Both the position numbers and the translations under genes were made by a program. The notes beneath the pieces are model-generated. The model saw only the letters and a program-made list of their open reading frames with translations. It ran no database searches and was not told the DNA's origin. Positions 25,751-35,167 of a DNA stretch of 64,000 nt are shown here, in pieces. The DNA lies in contig NZ_CP117834.1 in NCBI RefSeq assembly GCF_028735875.1, positions 248,001-312,000 of the forward strand. The letters are read 5' to 3'. Each line of letters begins with the position of its first letter. Position 1 is the stretch's first letter. Origin of the DNA: Shouchella hunanensis (GTDB lineage Bacteria; Bacillota; Bacilli; Bacillales; Bacillaceae_D).

Positions 25751-27169
25751 TTAATGATCTCCCTTCTGCGCACGACGACGGTTCCGTTCCGCCATCAATT
25801 GGGCAAGCTCTTGAGTATCTGTATTTCCTTTCGATTCGCTTGTTTTCACAGCAGGTTGCTGAGATGATTGCTGCTGATTTTTTTCTTCATCCTTCTCTTG
25901 GACTAGCCATTTAGGAAGCGCACTCTGTCGCTTATTCCGTTTGCCAGCAGAACGGTTTGCTTGTCCTTCTTTTTTCTTTTGTTTATCTGTTTTAACGAGC
26001 TGGATAGCCTCCGGAACCGTTCCAATCTTTTTTCGCTTCCAATGGCCGGCAATTTTTTGCATAAATAGTTTTGATAATTTCATATCATTCTGGAATAAAT
26101 TATAATCAATCAACACATTAATGACTCCAGGATTTAATAGATAATCCACCATTAACTCTTCAATAATTTTTATGTCAGGAGGTGACACAACTGCCCCTTC
26201 TTGTCTTAATTCAAGTAACGTTAAAGGAGCTGTTTCTTCATAAAACCGAATAACCCGCTCTTCCTCTGACTTCGGCTCCTCTTGAACCGTCCGTTTTGAT
26301 TCTGGTTGCGTTTTTAGTCCAAGAGCAGGTGCTACTGCACTGCTTTCGAGCTTATACCATGTTTGTACCGTTTTCCGTAAATTCTTACCCTCTAATTCTC
26401 CATTCACAATGGCGCGTTCAATTAAATTTGCCATTGTTAATGGTTCAACTTGATAAACAAAGGCTAATTTTTTCACTAATTCTAGTAACTCATCCGTTAG
26501 CACATCTTTTGGCACTACATAACTTGATAAGGATTGTATCATTAGCTCACTATCGAAGTTCTGAAACGACAGCCCTTGTTTGTCTTTCCCGAGAATATTA
26601 TGGCGACCATCTGTTGTAGAGCCTTGTCGATCCATTAAAGCAGACTGCATTTCTGAATGCTGCAACGAAGCAAAGACATCAGAAAACGACACCGTCACTT
26701 CTTCATAAGCATCTTGATCAATTTCCTTTAAACTGAATCGTTCCTTGATAGCAAGATACCCTTTTTTGCCTAATTTATTAAATAAAAAGACACTAAGCAC
26801 GTCATCAGTGAAAAACTGAACTGGTTTCATTGGCGGCTGAATCTCATAGATAAACGATCGCTTATCCTGTGATTTATGCTGATATGTTCGCATTAAATCA
26901 ATCGCTTCTAGCTTTTTTCGAGCTTCTAGCAAATCTGACATCGTTAACCCAACCATTAATCGTAAATGCTGATGGGTATGCACATCCCCTTCGAAAACGT
27001 CTTTTGGTAATTGAGCAAGTAAGCTTTTGTATAGCCCCACAGCATTAGCGCCAATTAACGGTTGATAAAGCAATGTGAGGACATGTGTATCAATCTCGGT
27101 AATAAAGTCCGCTAGCCTAATCCTATATGAGTCAACTGGCAATACTTCTTTCCAGTGTGTAGACATCAT
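25751..27169 (-). CDS. dnaB: Replication initiation and membrane attachment protein DnaB
   Basis: The Gram-positive DnaB (not a helicase) that cooperates with DnaD and DnaI at oriC. The N-terminal DDBH1-type domain is followed by a DnaB_2 domain (about residues 305-400, with ETAPLTLLELRQEGAVVSP and NVLIDYNLF) and a basic, low-complexity C-terminus rich in K, Q and R. 472 residues equals the B. subtilis protein. The frame opens with ATGATG after AGGAGGAGA, so the start may be either ATG. Confidence 0.93.
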   Translation of the reverse strand: MMSTHWKEVLPVDSYRIRLADFITEIDTHVLTLLYQPLIGANAVGLYKSLLAQLPKDVFEGDVHTHQHLRLMVGLTMSDLLEARKKLEAIDLMRTYQHKSQDKRSFIYEIQPPMKPVQFFTDDVLSVFLFNKLGKKGYLAIKERFSLKEIDQDAYEEVTVSFSDVFASLQHSEMQSALMDRQGSTTDGRHNILGKDKQGLSFQNFDSELMIQSLSSYVVPKDVLTDELLELVKKLAFVYQVEPLTMANLIERAIVNGELEGKNLRKTVQTWYKLESSAVAPALGLKTQPESKRTVQEEPKSEEERVIRFYEETAPLTLLELRQEGAVVSPPDIKIIEELMVDYLLNPGVINVLIDYNLFQNDMKLSKLFMQKIAGHWKRKKIGTVPEAIQLVKTDKQKKKEGQANRSAGKRNKRQSALPKWLVQEKDEEKNQQQSSQQPAVKTSESKGNTDTQELAQLMAERNRRRAQKGDH

Positions 27170-27183
27170 TCTCCTCCTAGCGT

Positions 27184-27217
27184 AAAAAAGAGCTCAAGCG
27201 CAGCTTCGCTTTAGCTC
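27184..27217 (-). terminator. Terminator of nrdR
   Basis: Minus strand GGAGCTaAAGCG-aagc-TGCGCTTgAGCTC followed by TTTTTT. It insulates dnaB-dnaI from nrdR. Confidence 0.85.
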
Positions 27218-27220
27218 CTT

Positions 27221-27676
27221 TTATCCTTTGTTCATTAAATCCGTTAGTTCTTTAATAAAAACATTAATATCTTTAAACTGCCTATAAACAGATGCAAATC
27301 GCACATAGGCAACGTCATCGACTTCTGCTAAATACCCCATAACGAGTTCGCCTACGTCTTCACTTTGGACTTCTTTCTTCCCATCGTCACGCAATTGGCG
27401 TTCAATGTTTAGAACGATGTCTTCAAGGGTCTCAATAGGAACAGGACGTTTTTCGCACGCACGAACAAGCCCTCTAAGCATTTTTTCTTTACTGAACTCT
27501 TCACGCATTCCGTCTTTCTTTATGACCAGTAACGGTGTTTCTTCGACCGTTTCAAAGGTTGTGAAACGCTGCATGCACTGTTCACATTCGCGTCTTCGTT
27601 TAATTGAACGACTTTCATCGCTTGGTCTAGAGTCTAATACCCGTGTACCATTATGGTGACATTTGGGACAGCGCAT
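27221..27676 (-). CDS. nrdR: Transcriptional repressor NrdR
   Basis: A 151-residue regulator of ribonucleotide reductase genes. The N-terminal zinc ribbon [17 protein letters not shown]...CEQC and the ATP-cone domain with [18 protein letters not shown] are both evident. In B. subtilis the same gene (ytcG) lies upstream of dnaB. No NrdR box or nrd gene lies in this window. Confidence 0.97.
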   Translation of the reverse strand: MRCPKCHHNGTRVLDSRPSDESRSIKRRRECEQCMQRFTTFETVEETPLLVIKKDGMREEFSKEKMLRGLVRACEKRPVPIETLEDIVLNIERQLRDDGKKEVQSEDVGELVMGYLAEVDDVAYVRFASVYRQFKDINVFIKELTDLMNKG

Positions 27677-27751
27677 CTCATCATCTCCATTTGTGACCTA
27701 TACACTTCATTTTAGTCTATCATAGTAAAAAAAACACGTTCTGGCAAGCAA

Positions 27752-28162
27752 TTATAATAATTCACTCCCAAGTGCTGAACCTATGTATGGAAGGGTATCA
27801 TCTAGTTCCTTATATAGAGAAACTGTTAATTTACGGCTGCTTCCGAAGTCACTTGGCAATGCTGTTTCGGTTGCGCAAGAGAAATCGACTGCTGTGCGGA
27901 ACGGCTTAACCGTTATAACCGATACAACGATAAGCACTTTTTTTCCTTTTGTAGACTGTCCAACAATCTCTCCACGCTCTTCCTCACTGCGCTTAATCAC
28001 GAAGCCACGTTTTTTTAATACGTCTTCTACAGCTTTCATTGCTTTATCTTTTGACGTTTTATAGTAACGTGTTTGCAGCTCTTTACTAGGATGCACTTCC
28101 CCTGTTTCTGTTCTAGTACTAAACACTCGATTAAATGTATCGCGAACACCCAAAGCATCCAA
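27752..28162 (-). CDS. Conserved cytosolic protein, unknown
   Basis: A 136-residue soluble protein without a recognised domain, with a basic, charged middle (SKDKAMKAVEDVLKKRGFVIKRSEEERGEIVG) and a conserved-looking SSRKLTVSLYKELDDTLPYIGS end. It resembles small proteins of unknown function found beside speD/nrdR in Bacillaceae. The frame starts 133 bases after speD; it shows codon use like its neighbours. Alternative identity could not be judged. Confidence 0.65.
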   Translation of the reverse strand: MDALGVRDTFNRVFSTRTETGEVHPSKELQTRYYKTSKDKAMKAVEDVLKKRGFVIKRSEEERGEIVGQSTKGKKVLIVVSVITVKPFRTAVDFSCATETALPSDFGSSRKLTVSLYKELDDTLPYIGSALGSELL

Positions 28163-28255
28163 CTCCCCTTATCACCTTTTTTCTTATCATACCATAAGAT
28201 TGTAAGCGGTACAGAAGCGTTTTATGCACATACTTTCTTTAAACTACAACTACGC

Positions 28256-28292
28256 AAAAAAAGTACCGCATTGTGTATGCGATACTTTTTAT
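28256..28292 (-). terminator. Terminator of speD
   Basis: Minus strand AAAAAGTATCGCATACACAATGCGGTACTTTTTTT; a long stem with one G-T pair and a seven-T run. Confidence 0.9.
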
Positions 28293-28295
28293 TCA

Positions 28296-28688
28296 TTAAC
28301 GAGCTGTTTCGCTCATTTCCATTTTCTTATCCATTTTTATCGGTCCCATACCGCGAGGAATTTCAACCACTTCACTCGTTTTTGCGCCTAACTCTTCTGC
28401 AATAAAGGATGCAGCTACGTTAGGATCAATAATTGGACCACATGTATACACGTCAATGCTAGCATAGCCATGCTCTGGAAAGCTGTGAATGGTTAGATGT
28501 GATTCAGAAATAATCACGACTCCACTTACACCTTGTGGTGCAAATTTATGAAAAGCAACCTCTCTCACTTCGGCTCCTGCTTTTAACGCTGCATTCACAA
28601 ATACTTTTTCAATAAATTCCATGTTATTCAGTTTCTCTGTGTCACAACCCCAAAGCTCGGAAATGACATGACGACCCATTGTATCCAT
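28296..28688 (-). CDS. speD: S-adenosylmethionine decarboxylase proenzyme
   Basis: Produces decarboxylated SAM, the aminopropyl donor for spermidine. This is the small bacterial class 1B form, cleaved in the segment [17 protein letters not shown], where the serine before HLTIHS becomes the pyruvoyl group. The start is set at the ATG giving [15 protein letters not shown], with AAGGGGGA seven bases upstream, yielding 130 residues (126 in B. subtilis). An upstream in-frame ATG at 28745 lacks a ribosome site. It follows gapB as in B. subtilis. Confidence 0.95.
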   Translation of the reverse strand: MDTMGRHVISELWGCDTEKLNNMEFIEKVFVNAALKAGAEVREVAFHKFAPQGVSGVVIISESHLTIHSFPEHGYASIDVYTCGPIIDPNVAASFIAEELGAKTSEVVEIPRGMGPIKMDKKMEMSETAR

Positions 28689-28794
28689 ATCGATATCCCC
28701 CTTAATCGTTATTCGCCATGCACGCATCTGCATGTAGGATCGCATTCGTACAGGGGGGAAAGTTAGTCCAAAGAGGTCCTAACCCATGCTGTAA

Positions 28795-28836
28795 GAAAAA
28801 ACGAATCCCGTAGTTAAACGAACTCACGGGATTCAG
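28795..28836 (-). terminator. Terminator of gapB
   Basis: Minus strand GAATCCCGTgagttcgtttaactACGGGATTC followed by GTTTTTT. Confidence 0.9.
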
Positions 28837-28895
28837 TATACTTGTTTTAAATCGTTATTGCAACTGAAAATTAAAGAAATCAGCGTAATTCAACC

Positions 28896-29927
28896 TTAGG
28901 ACGCAGAGTACTCTTCCTTCTTGTTTTTCATTCGCTCAGCAACAAAGTTCATAAGGTCAACAACTCGGCAAGAGTAACCCCATTCATTATCATACCAAGC
29001 TAATAGTTTTACTTGACGATGATTTAACACTGTTGTTGATTGCCCATCAATGACTGCTGACTGCTCTTCGCCATTAAAATCGATCGAGACGAGAGGCTCA
29101 CTTGTAAAACCTAAGATCCCCTTCATCGAATGATTCGCTGCGTGTACAAAGGTTTGATTCACTTCATCAACAGTGACATCAGTTTTCAACTGCACCACAA
29201 GATCGACAAGCGATACGTTTGGTGTCGGAACACGTAAAGCCATACCCGTTAATTTTCCTTCTAACTGGGGTAATACTTTTGAGATTGCTGTCGCTGCACC
29301 CGTAGAAGTCGGAATAATTGACTGGCCACAAGCACGAGCACGACGCAAATCTTTATGTGGGTTATCAATATTTTTTTGGTCATTCGTATAGGAATGAACC
29401 GTTGTCATCATACCGCTCTCTATGCCATATGTTTCTTCAAGTACTTTGACTACAGGAGCTAGGCAATTTGTCGTGCAAGAAGCGTTTGATAAAATTTGAT
29501 GTTCTTCTTTGTAATCGCTTTCGTTTACGCCCATCACAATCGTCACATCTTCGCCTTTAGCAGGAGCTGTAATGATGACTTTCTTTGCCCCAGCTTCAAG
29601 GTGGTAACCAGCTGTTTCTCTTGTTTTAAATTTACCAGTCGCTTCAATGACAATATCAACGTTGAGTTCTCTCCAAGGAAGTTGTTTAGGATCTCTCTCG
29701 GAAAGTAACATTACTTCCTGTCCATTTACGAATAGTTTTCCATCTTGTGCAAATACTTCACCGATAAAAGGACCATGAACTGTATCATATTTTATAAGAT
29801 GCGCCAACGTCTCTGCTGGATAGGAGGCGTTAATCGCTTTAATGGTTACATCACCTTCCAAAAATGCTTTACGGAATACCATTCTTCCAATTCTTCCAAA
29901 ACCATTGATCGCTATGTTCGTTTTCAT
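28896..29927 (-). CDS. gapB: Glyceraldehyde-3-phosphate dehydrogenase GapB (gluconeogenic)
   Basis: A 343-residue GAPDH. The N-terminal NAINGFGRIGRMVF dinucleotide site and the active-site ASCTTNCLAPV (catalytic Cys) are intact. The position that holds the NAD-selecting Asp in GapA (ND-x-TD) is replaced here by NASYPAE, as in NADP-using, anabolic GapB. Neighbours (speD and nrdR downstream) also match B. subtilis gapB. Two CcpN-like boxes lie at its promoter. Confidence 0.93.
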   Translation of the reverse strand: MKTNIAINGFGRIGRMVFRKAFLEGDVTIKAINASYPAETLAHLIKYDTVHGPFIGEVFAQDGKLFVNGQEVMLLSERDPKQLPWRELNVDIVIEATGKFKTRETAGYHLEAGAKKVIITAPAKGEDVTIVMGVNESDYKEEHQILSNASCTTNCLAPVVKVLEETYGIESGMMTTVHSYTNDQKNIDNPHKDLRRARACGQSIIPTSTGAATAISKVLPQLEGKLTGMALRVPTPNVSLVDLVVQLKTDVTVDEVNQTFVHAANHSMKGILGFTSEPLVSIDFNGEEQSAVIDGQSTTVLNHRQVKLLAWYDNEWGYSCRVVDLMNFVAERMKNKKEEYSAS

Positions 29928-29953
29928 CAGGATTTCATCCTCTCGGTCTGAAA

Positions 29954-29964
29954 TGTGTTATATT
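29954..29964 (+). promoter_or_regulatory. CcpN-like box 2 at gapB (leader)
   Basis: TGTGTTATATT on the plus strand fits the CcpN consensus TRTGHYATAYW at all 11 positions. It lies in the leader, about 16-26 bases downstream of the inferred transcription start. Confidence 0.6.
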
Positions 29965-29986
29965 TTTTAGTATCATTCTATGAAAT

Positions 29987-29997
29987 AGTATAACATA
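29987..29997 (-). promoter_or_regulatory. CcpN-like box 1 at gapB (-10 region)
   Basis: TATGTTATACT on the minus strand fits TRTGHYATAYW at all positions and contains the likely -10 element TATACT. The two boxes are inverted and 33 bases apart, three helical turns. CcpN represses gapB during glycolysis in B. subtilis. Confidence 0.65.
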
Positions 29998-30134
29998 AAT
30001 GAACAAAATAGCGCTATTATTTTTCTTGAATCGAAAAAAAACCGATTAAAGGATCACTTTTGGTTCTTTTACTGTTTCCAAAGGATAAATGAGGAGTAAA
30101 AAGGGATAACACAATACATGAGCGAATCATAACG

Positions 30135-30173
30135 AAAAAAAAACTTTCATCATTTCATTTATGATGAAAGCTT
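30135..30173 (-). terminator. Terminator of coaE
   Basis: Minus strand AGCTTTCATCATaaatgaaATGATGAAAGTTTTTTTTT. Confidence 0.9.
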
Positions 30174-30187
30174 TTTGTTTTTCACAA

Positions 30188-30781
30188 TTATGTTGCTGTG
30201 ATTGTTTGTAAAATGGCATCAATCTGATTGTATGTTTCTTGCTTCGTTCCCGTATTTTTAATCACTTGATCTGCATACTGTACTTTTTGCTCTAAAGGAA
30301 TTTGTGCACGTATTCGCTGTAACGCTTCCTCTTTTGTTGATTGATCTCGCTGCATTAAACGAGCTAATTGCGTTTGTTCATCAACATAAACAACCCAAAC
30401 TTGATCGACTAAATGAAATAAGTGACTTTCTACTAAAAGTGGAATATCAAAGATGATAAGCGCATGCCCTTTTCGTTCAAAAGCCTCTGCTTCTTTAAGC
30501 ATTTGTTTTCTTACTGCTGGATGAACAATTTTGTTGAGTTGCTGTCGTTTTTCTTCACTTGTAAACACAATGGATCCTAGCGCTTTTCGATTTAACTGGC
30601 CATCCTCATGCAACACATTTACACCGAATGTATTACTAATTTCTTCAAGCGCTGGTGTACCAGGTTCAACAACCTGTCTTGCAATTTTATCTGCATCAAT
30701 AATAGGGTGACCTTTTTCGTAAAGATAGGTTGAAGCTAAAGACTTTCCACTTGCAATTCCACCTGTTAAACCAATTTTCAA
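30188..30781 (-). CDS. coaE: Dephospho-CoA kinase
   Basis: Catalyses the last step of coenzyme A synthesis. A 197-residue P-loop kinase with Walker A GLTGGIASGKS at residue 4 and the family's DADKIARQVVEPG segment. The start is TTG, eight bases after GGAGGG. It lies 15 bases after ytaF, the usual mutM-ytaF-coaE order, and ends in a strong terminator. Confidence 0.96.
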   Translation of the reverse strand: MKIGLTGGIASGKSLASTYLYEKGHPIIDADKIARQVVEPGTPALEEISNTFGVNVLHEDGQLNRKALGSIVFTSEEKRQQLNKIVHPAVRKQMLKEAEAFERKGHALIIFDIPLLVESHLFHLVDQVWVVYVDEQTQLARLMQRDQSTKEEALQRIRAQIPLEQKVQYADQVIKNTGTKQETYNQIDAILQTITAT

Positions 30782-30796
30782 GACGGTTTCCCTCCA

Positions 30797-31420
30797 CTAC
30801 AGCTTCAAAAGCCCAATAAGTATAAGTAATAAGCCTGGAAGAAAAGACAATCGTTTTACCCATTTCACATGAGCGAGGCGATATCCCCCTACCATCCCTA
30901 ATGATACAAATAGAGCGCTAAGAAAAGCAACCATTAGTGCCAAACCAATTGGTGAGAAGCCCATTAAGGCCGCCGCAATCCCTGCTCCAAATGCATCTAG
31001 TGAAAGCGCTAAGCCAAGTAAGAGAGCTTCCCGTCCTGTTACCGTTCCCGATGAATCCATGTCTGCTTTCGCTGGATCTCGCAGGATATGAATGACGTAT
31101 CCAAACATTTTTATGGTAAAATCGACATCTTGTTTTTGCAAGCGCTGAACAGGTTCCTTTTGTGGACGATACGTTTCAACTAGTGCCCATGCTCCAATGG
31201 CAATTAGAATCAGTGCACCAATTGTTTCAGCTGCAGAAATGGAAATCACTTGCGCAATCGTAGCTCCGACACTCATGGCAATCAGAATGGAAAATCCAGA
31301 ACACAATCCAATGAAGGCAAGCGAAAGCCACGGAATTTTAATTTTTCGCATTCCGTATGTTAATCCAACACCAAAGCTGTCAAGACTCAAGGCCATGGCT
31401 AAAATGATTAAGGATAACAA
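30797..31420 (-). CDS. ytaF: Sporulation membrane protein YtaF (MntP-like)
   Basis: A 207-residue protein with six membrane helices arranged as two MntP-like halves: ALSLDSFGVGLTYGMRKI near the start and LGLALSLDAFGAGIAAALMG in the second half, each with a conserved Asp. The MntP family exports divalent cations; YtaF is annotated as a sporulation protein in Bacillus. Start is TTG after AGGAGGGG. Confidence 0.9.
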   Translation of the reverse strand: MLSLIILAMALSLDSFGVGLTYGMRKIKIPWLSLAFIGLCSGFSILIAMSVGATIAQVISISAAETIGALILIAIGAWALVETYRPQKEPVQRLQKQDVDFTIKMFGYVIHILRDPAKADMDSSGTVTGREALLLGLALSLDAFGAGIAAALMGFSPIGLALMVAFLSALFVSLGMVGGYRLAHVKWVKRLSFLPGLLLILIGLLKL

Positions 31421-31478
31421 AAAACCCCTCCTTACTAATTCATCATTGAACTAGTATATGGAGAGGACTGATTTTGTG

Positions 31479-32303
31479 TTAATGCTGACATTGAGGACAA
31501 TAATGTGTGCCTCGTCCTCCTACAACTGTCTTCGTGATAAGCGTCCCGCATTCATGACATGGTTCGCCTTTTCTACCGTAAACGTTCAGACTTTGTTGGA
31601 ACATCCCCATTTCACCTTGACCGTTTACATATGATTTAATAGAACTTCCTCCAGCATCTACCGCTTCCTGTAACGTTTCTACAATAGCTGTATGCAACAC
31701 CGTCATCTCCTCTTCCCCAATTGATGAGGCTAGACGCTCAGGTTGAATACGCGCTCGATACAACGCTTCATCCACATAGATATTCCCTAGACCAACAACC
31801 GTTTTTTGGTCTAACAGCGCCGTTTTAATCGTGCGCTTCGATTGTTTATAGGCATCATTTAATCGTTCAACCGTAAACTGTTCAGAGAATGGTTCCACCC
31901 CTAGTTGCGCAAGCGGCAAAACGGTCTCTTCTGTACCCTTCGTAAATAAGTGCATCGTTCCAAACTTTCGTACATCTGCATACCGAAGTTCTGTTCCATC
32001 TGTTAAATGAAAAATGACATGGGTGTGCTTACCTGAAGATTCTTCAGGCGTATACACCCCATAACGTCCTTCCATTCTTAAATGTGAGATAAGCACAAAA
32101 TCAGTTAGTTCAAATAAAAGAAACTTCCCTCTACGTCTTATGTCCAAAATGGTTTGACCAGCAATTTGTTGCATGAACTCATACGCATCGTCTGGTTCCT
32201 TAATCATTTTAGGCCAATGAATGGTCACGTTATGAATCGTTTTGCCTTTAACGAGTTCAAGTAATGTTCTTCTAACCGTTTCCACTTCAGGTAACTCTGG
32301 CAT
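31479..32303 (-). CDS. mutM: Formamidopyrimidine-DNA glycosylase
   Basis: Removes 8-oxoguanine and FaPy lesions in base excision repair. The N-terminal PELPEVETVRRTL supplies the catalytic Pro2 and Glu3; the H2TH region and the C-terminal zinc finger CHECG..YCPQC follow. Length 274 is normal. It follows polA by 17 bases and is probably co-transcribed. Confidence 0.97.
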   Translation of the reverse strand: MPELPEVETVRRTLLELVKGKTIHNVTIHWPKMIKEPDDAYEFMQQIAGQTILDIRRRGKFLLFELTDFVLISHLRMEGRYGVYTPEESSGKHTHVIFHLTDGTELRYADVRKFGTMHLFTKGTEETVLPLAQLGVEPFSEQFTVERLNDAYKQSKRTIKTALLDQKTVVGLGNIYVDEALYRARIQPERLASSIGEEEMTVLHTAIVETLQEAVDAGGSSIKSYVNGQGEMGMFQQSLNVYGRKGEPCHECGTLITKTVVGGRGTHYCPQCQH

Positions 32304-32320
32304 CTGATCTTCCTCTCCTT

Positions 32321-34948
32321 TTACTTTGCGTCATACCAAGAAGAACCGCTTGACACGTCTACCTGTAGGGGAACATCTAATGATAATGCATTTTCCATTA
32401 CATTTGTAACAAGTTCCTTCAAAGCCTGTTCGTCTTCTGGCGCAACTTCAAAAATCAATTCATCGTGTACCTGTAACAACATCGTGACTTTCAACGAAGA
32501 ACTCGCTAGTTCGTCACTCATATTTACCATCGCTTGCTTAATAATATCCGCAGCCGTCCCTTGAATAGGCGTATTCATTGCCGTACGTTCGGCAAAACTA
32601 CGTTGATTAAAATTACTACTAGCTAACTCAGGCAAATACCGACGTCTCGCCAATAACGTTTGAACATAACCTGTTTTCTTTGCTTCTTTTACGACATTTT
32701 CCATATATGCTTTTACATCAGGGTAGCTAGCCAAATAACGATCTATAAATGCTTTTGCTTCTTTTCGAGTGATGTTTAAATTTTGCGAGAGACCGTAATC
32801 ACTAATTCCATAAACAATACCGAAGTTTACTGCTTTTGCGCTACGCCTCATTTGATCCGTCACTTCATGTTCTTCAACATGAAACACGTCCATAGCCGTT
32901 TTTGTATGGATATCCATATCCTTCAAAAATGCTTCTTTCATTCTTTCGTCGCCTGATATGTGTGCAAGTACTCGTAATTCAATTTGTGAATAGTCAGCAG
33001 ACACCATCACCCAACCCTCTTGAGACGGTACAAATGCTTTACGGATTTTTCTTCCTTCTTCTAGTCGTATCGGAATATTTTGCAAGTTGGGATCTGTTGA
33101 AGAAAGCCGTCCAGTTTGTGTAAGTGCTTGATTAAATCGTGTGTGCACTTTTCCTGACTGCTCATCCGCTACTTTTAACAATCCTTCAATGTAGGTTGAA
33201 TACAGCTTTCCGAGCTGACGATAGAGTAAAATATGTTCAATAATTGGGTGCGAACCTGCTAATTTCTCTAATACATCTGCACTTGTAGAATAACCTGTTT
33301 TTGTTTTCTTTACTGGCGGAAGCTCTAACGTTTCAAATAATACTTGTCCTAATTGCTTCGGAGAATTAATGTTAAACGTCTCACCAGCTTCTTTATGAAT
33401 CTCTTTTTCAAGATTTGCTAATCGTGTCGATAAATCGTCACCCATGTTCTGAAGCTGCGAGCGGTCGACTTTGATGCCTTCTTTCTCCATTCGTCCTAAT
33501 ATAACAGATAACGGCATTTCAAGTTCTGCAAAAAGCGAAAATTGTTCGTTTTCCTTCAGCTCATTTGCCAATATGTCTTTTAATACATACATCGCATAAG
33601 CTTTTCTAGATAAATGCGCAGCAAGCTGCTGCTCATCAGGAATTGCTTGCTTTGCCCCTTTTCCATAAACGGTTTCATCTTCTAAGACACGGACTGATCC
33701 TTTTCGAGATGCAATATCGCTCATTTCATGGGAAGAAAGAGACGGATCAAGTAAATATGATGCCATTTGTAAATCGAAAGCAACACCATGTAATTCAATA
33801 TCTTGCCATGCTAACGCAACAACTGCTCGTTTCGCATCAAACAAATACTTTTCTTTCTTCTGATCGGCCATAAACGTTTGAAAGAGATCTGACTCTACAG
33901 CAACCTTTGTCGGAATAAAGTAGCTCCCATTTTTATTTGCTAAGCCAACCCCGATAATATCAGCATGATGATAATTGTCACCGAGCATTTCAATCACTAA
34001 AGCGGATGGACTGACAAGATGATCTTCCTTTATCTCCGAAACCACTTCAAATGGCACTTTCTCCAATGCCTCTTCTTTTTGATCTTCATTGCCACCAATC
34101 CGATTTAATAAAGAATTAAATGCATATGCTTTAAACAATTCCTTAACTGCTTGATAATCAAATCCGTTATATGCTAAGTCGTTAAGAGCCGTTTCTAACG
34201 GTACTTCCGTCATAATGGTTGCAAGTTGTTTACTTAAAATCGCTTGTTCTTTATTTTCCTCTAACCGCTCTTTAAGCTTTTTCCCTGAAACCTCATTAAT
34301 CGAGTCAAGTACAGTTTCCACGTCTGAGAATTGAGTTAACAGCTTAATAGCCGTTTTCTCTCCAACACCAGGAACACCAGGGATATTATCAGAGGTATCC
34401 CCCATAAGTCCTTTTAAATCAATAATTTGTTTGGGTGTTAGCCCGTATCGCTCTTCTATTTTCGCTTCATTATAACGATCAACTTCGGTTATTCCTTTTC
34501 GAGTAAGCACGACTTCGATATGGTCATCAACAAGTTGGAGTAAATCTTTATCTCCCGTAATGACAACAACCTCAAACCCTTCTTTTGCTGCTTCTACAGC
34601 CTGTGTTCCAATAATATCATCTGCTTCGTACTCTTTTGCTTCATATCGTTTTATAGAAAAAGCATCTAAAAGCTTATGAATCATAGGAATTTGACCGGAT
34701 AATTCTGAAGGTGTTTTTTGACGCGTCCCTTTATATTCAGCATACGTCTTATGTCGAAATGTCGATTTGCCTGCATCAAATGCTACGAATAAATGAGTGG
34801 GCTTTTCTTCCTCAAGTACTTTTAAAAGCATCGTTGTAAAACCATAAACTGCGTTCGTATATTCCCCTTTTTCATTGCTTAAAAGCGGTAATGCGAAAAA
34901 GGCTCGGTAGGCAATACTATTTCCGTCAATTAATACTAATTTTTTCAA
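32321..34948 (-). CDS. polA: DNA polymerase I
   Basis: An 875-residue repair and Okazaki-fragment polymerase. Domains: 5'-3' exonuclease (about 1-290, LVLIDGNSIAYRAFF and ITGDKDLLQLVD), a 3'-5' exonuclease-like domain (about 300-470) lacking the catalytic DxE of motif I (reads ALVIEML), and the polymerase domain with DYSQIELR and QVHDELIFE. The start is TTG giving MKKLVLIDGN; the upstream extension to 35131 has no ribosome site and is not part of it. B. subtilis PolA is 880 residues. Confidence 0.97.
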   Translation of the reverse strand: MKKLVLIDGNSIAYRAFFALPLLSNEKGEYTNAVYGFTTMLLKVLEEEKPTHLFVAFDAGKSTFRHKTYAEYKGTRQKTPSELSGQIPMIHKLLDAFSIKRYEAKEYEADDIIGTQAVEAAKEGFEVVVITGDKDLLQLVDDHIEVVLTRKGITEVDRYNEAKIEERYGLTPKQIIDLKGLMGDTSDNIPGVPGVGEKTAIKLLTQFSDVETVLDSINEVSGKKLKERLEENKEQAILSKQLATIMTEVPLETALNDLAYNGFDYQAVKELFKAYAFNSLLNRIGGNEDQKEEALEKVPFEVVSEIKEDHLVSPSALVIEMLGDNYHHADIIGVGLANKNGSYFIPTKVAVESDLFQTFMADQKKEKYLFDAKRAVVALAWQDIELHGVAFDLQMASYLLDPSLSSHEMSDIASRKGSVRVLEDETVYGKGAKQAIPDEQQLAAHLSRKAYAMYVLKDILANELKENEQFSLFAELEMPLSVILGRMEKEGIKVDRSQLQNMGDDLSTRLANLEKEIHKEAGETFNINSPKQLGQVLFETLELPPVKKTKTGYSTSADVLEKLAGSHPIIEHILLYRQLGKLYSTYIEGLLKVADEQSGKVHTRFNQALTQTGRLSSTDPNLQNIPIRLEEGRKIRKAFVPSQEGWVMVSADYSQIELRVLAHISGDERMKEAFLKDMDIHTKTAMDVFHVEEHEVTDQMRRSAKAVNFGIVYGISDYGLSQNLNITRKEAKAFIDRYLASYPDVKAYMENVVKEAKKTGYVQTLLARRRYLPELASSNFNQRSFAERTAMNTPIQGTAADIIKQAMVNMSDELASSSLKVTMLLQVHDELIFEVAPEDEQALKELVTNVMENALSLDVPLQVDVSSGSSWYDAK

Positions 34949-35167
34949 TCGGGATCTTCCCTTCCTAGCATAACTTGTATCGGTATTGTACCATACTCGC
35001 AATTGAAAAAGAAAACAGATGGGAACGAGCGTACGCAAAAAAAGACAAGAGACATAGCTCTTGCCATCAAAGTCGACCGACAGAGGAATATCGATCAGGA
35101 TAAGACCGTTCTTCCTAAGTGTAGGCGACAAATGTGTTGTGGATATAAACGAACTGTAAAGATCTTG

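Noticed and set aside
34949-35131. N-terminal extension of polA
   Set aside because: No ribosome site, no similarity to PolA; TTG at 34948 gives the conserved MKKLVLIDGN start.
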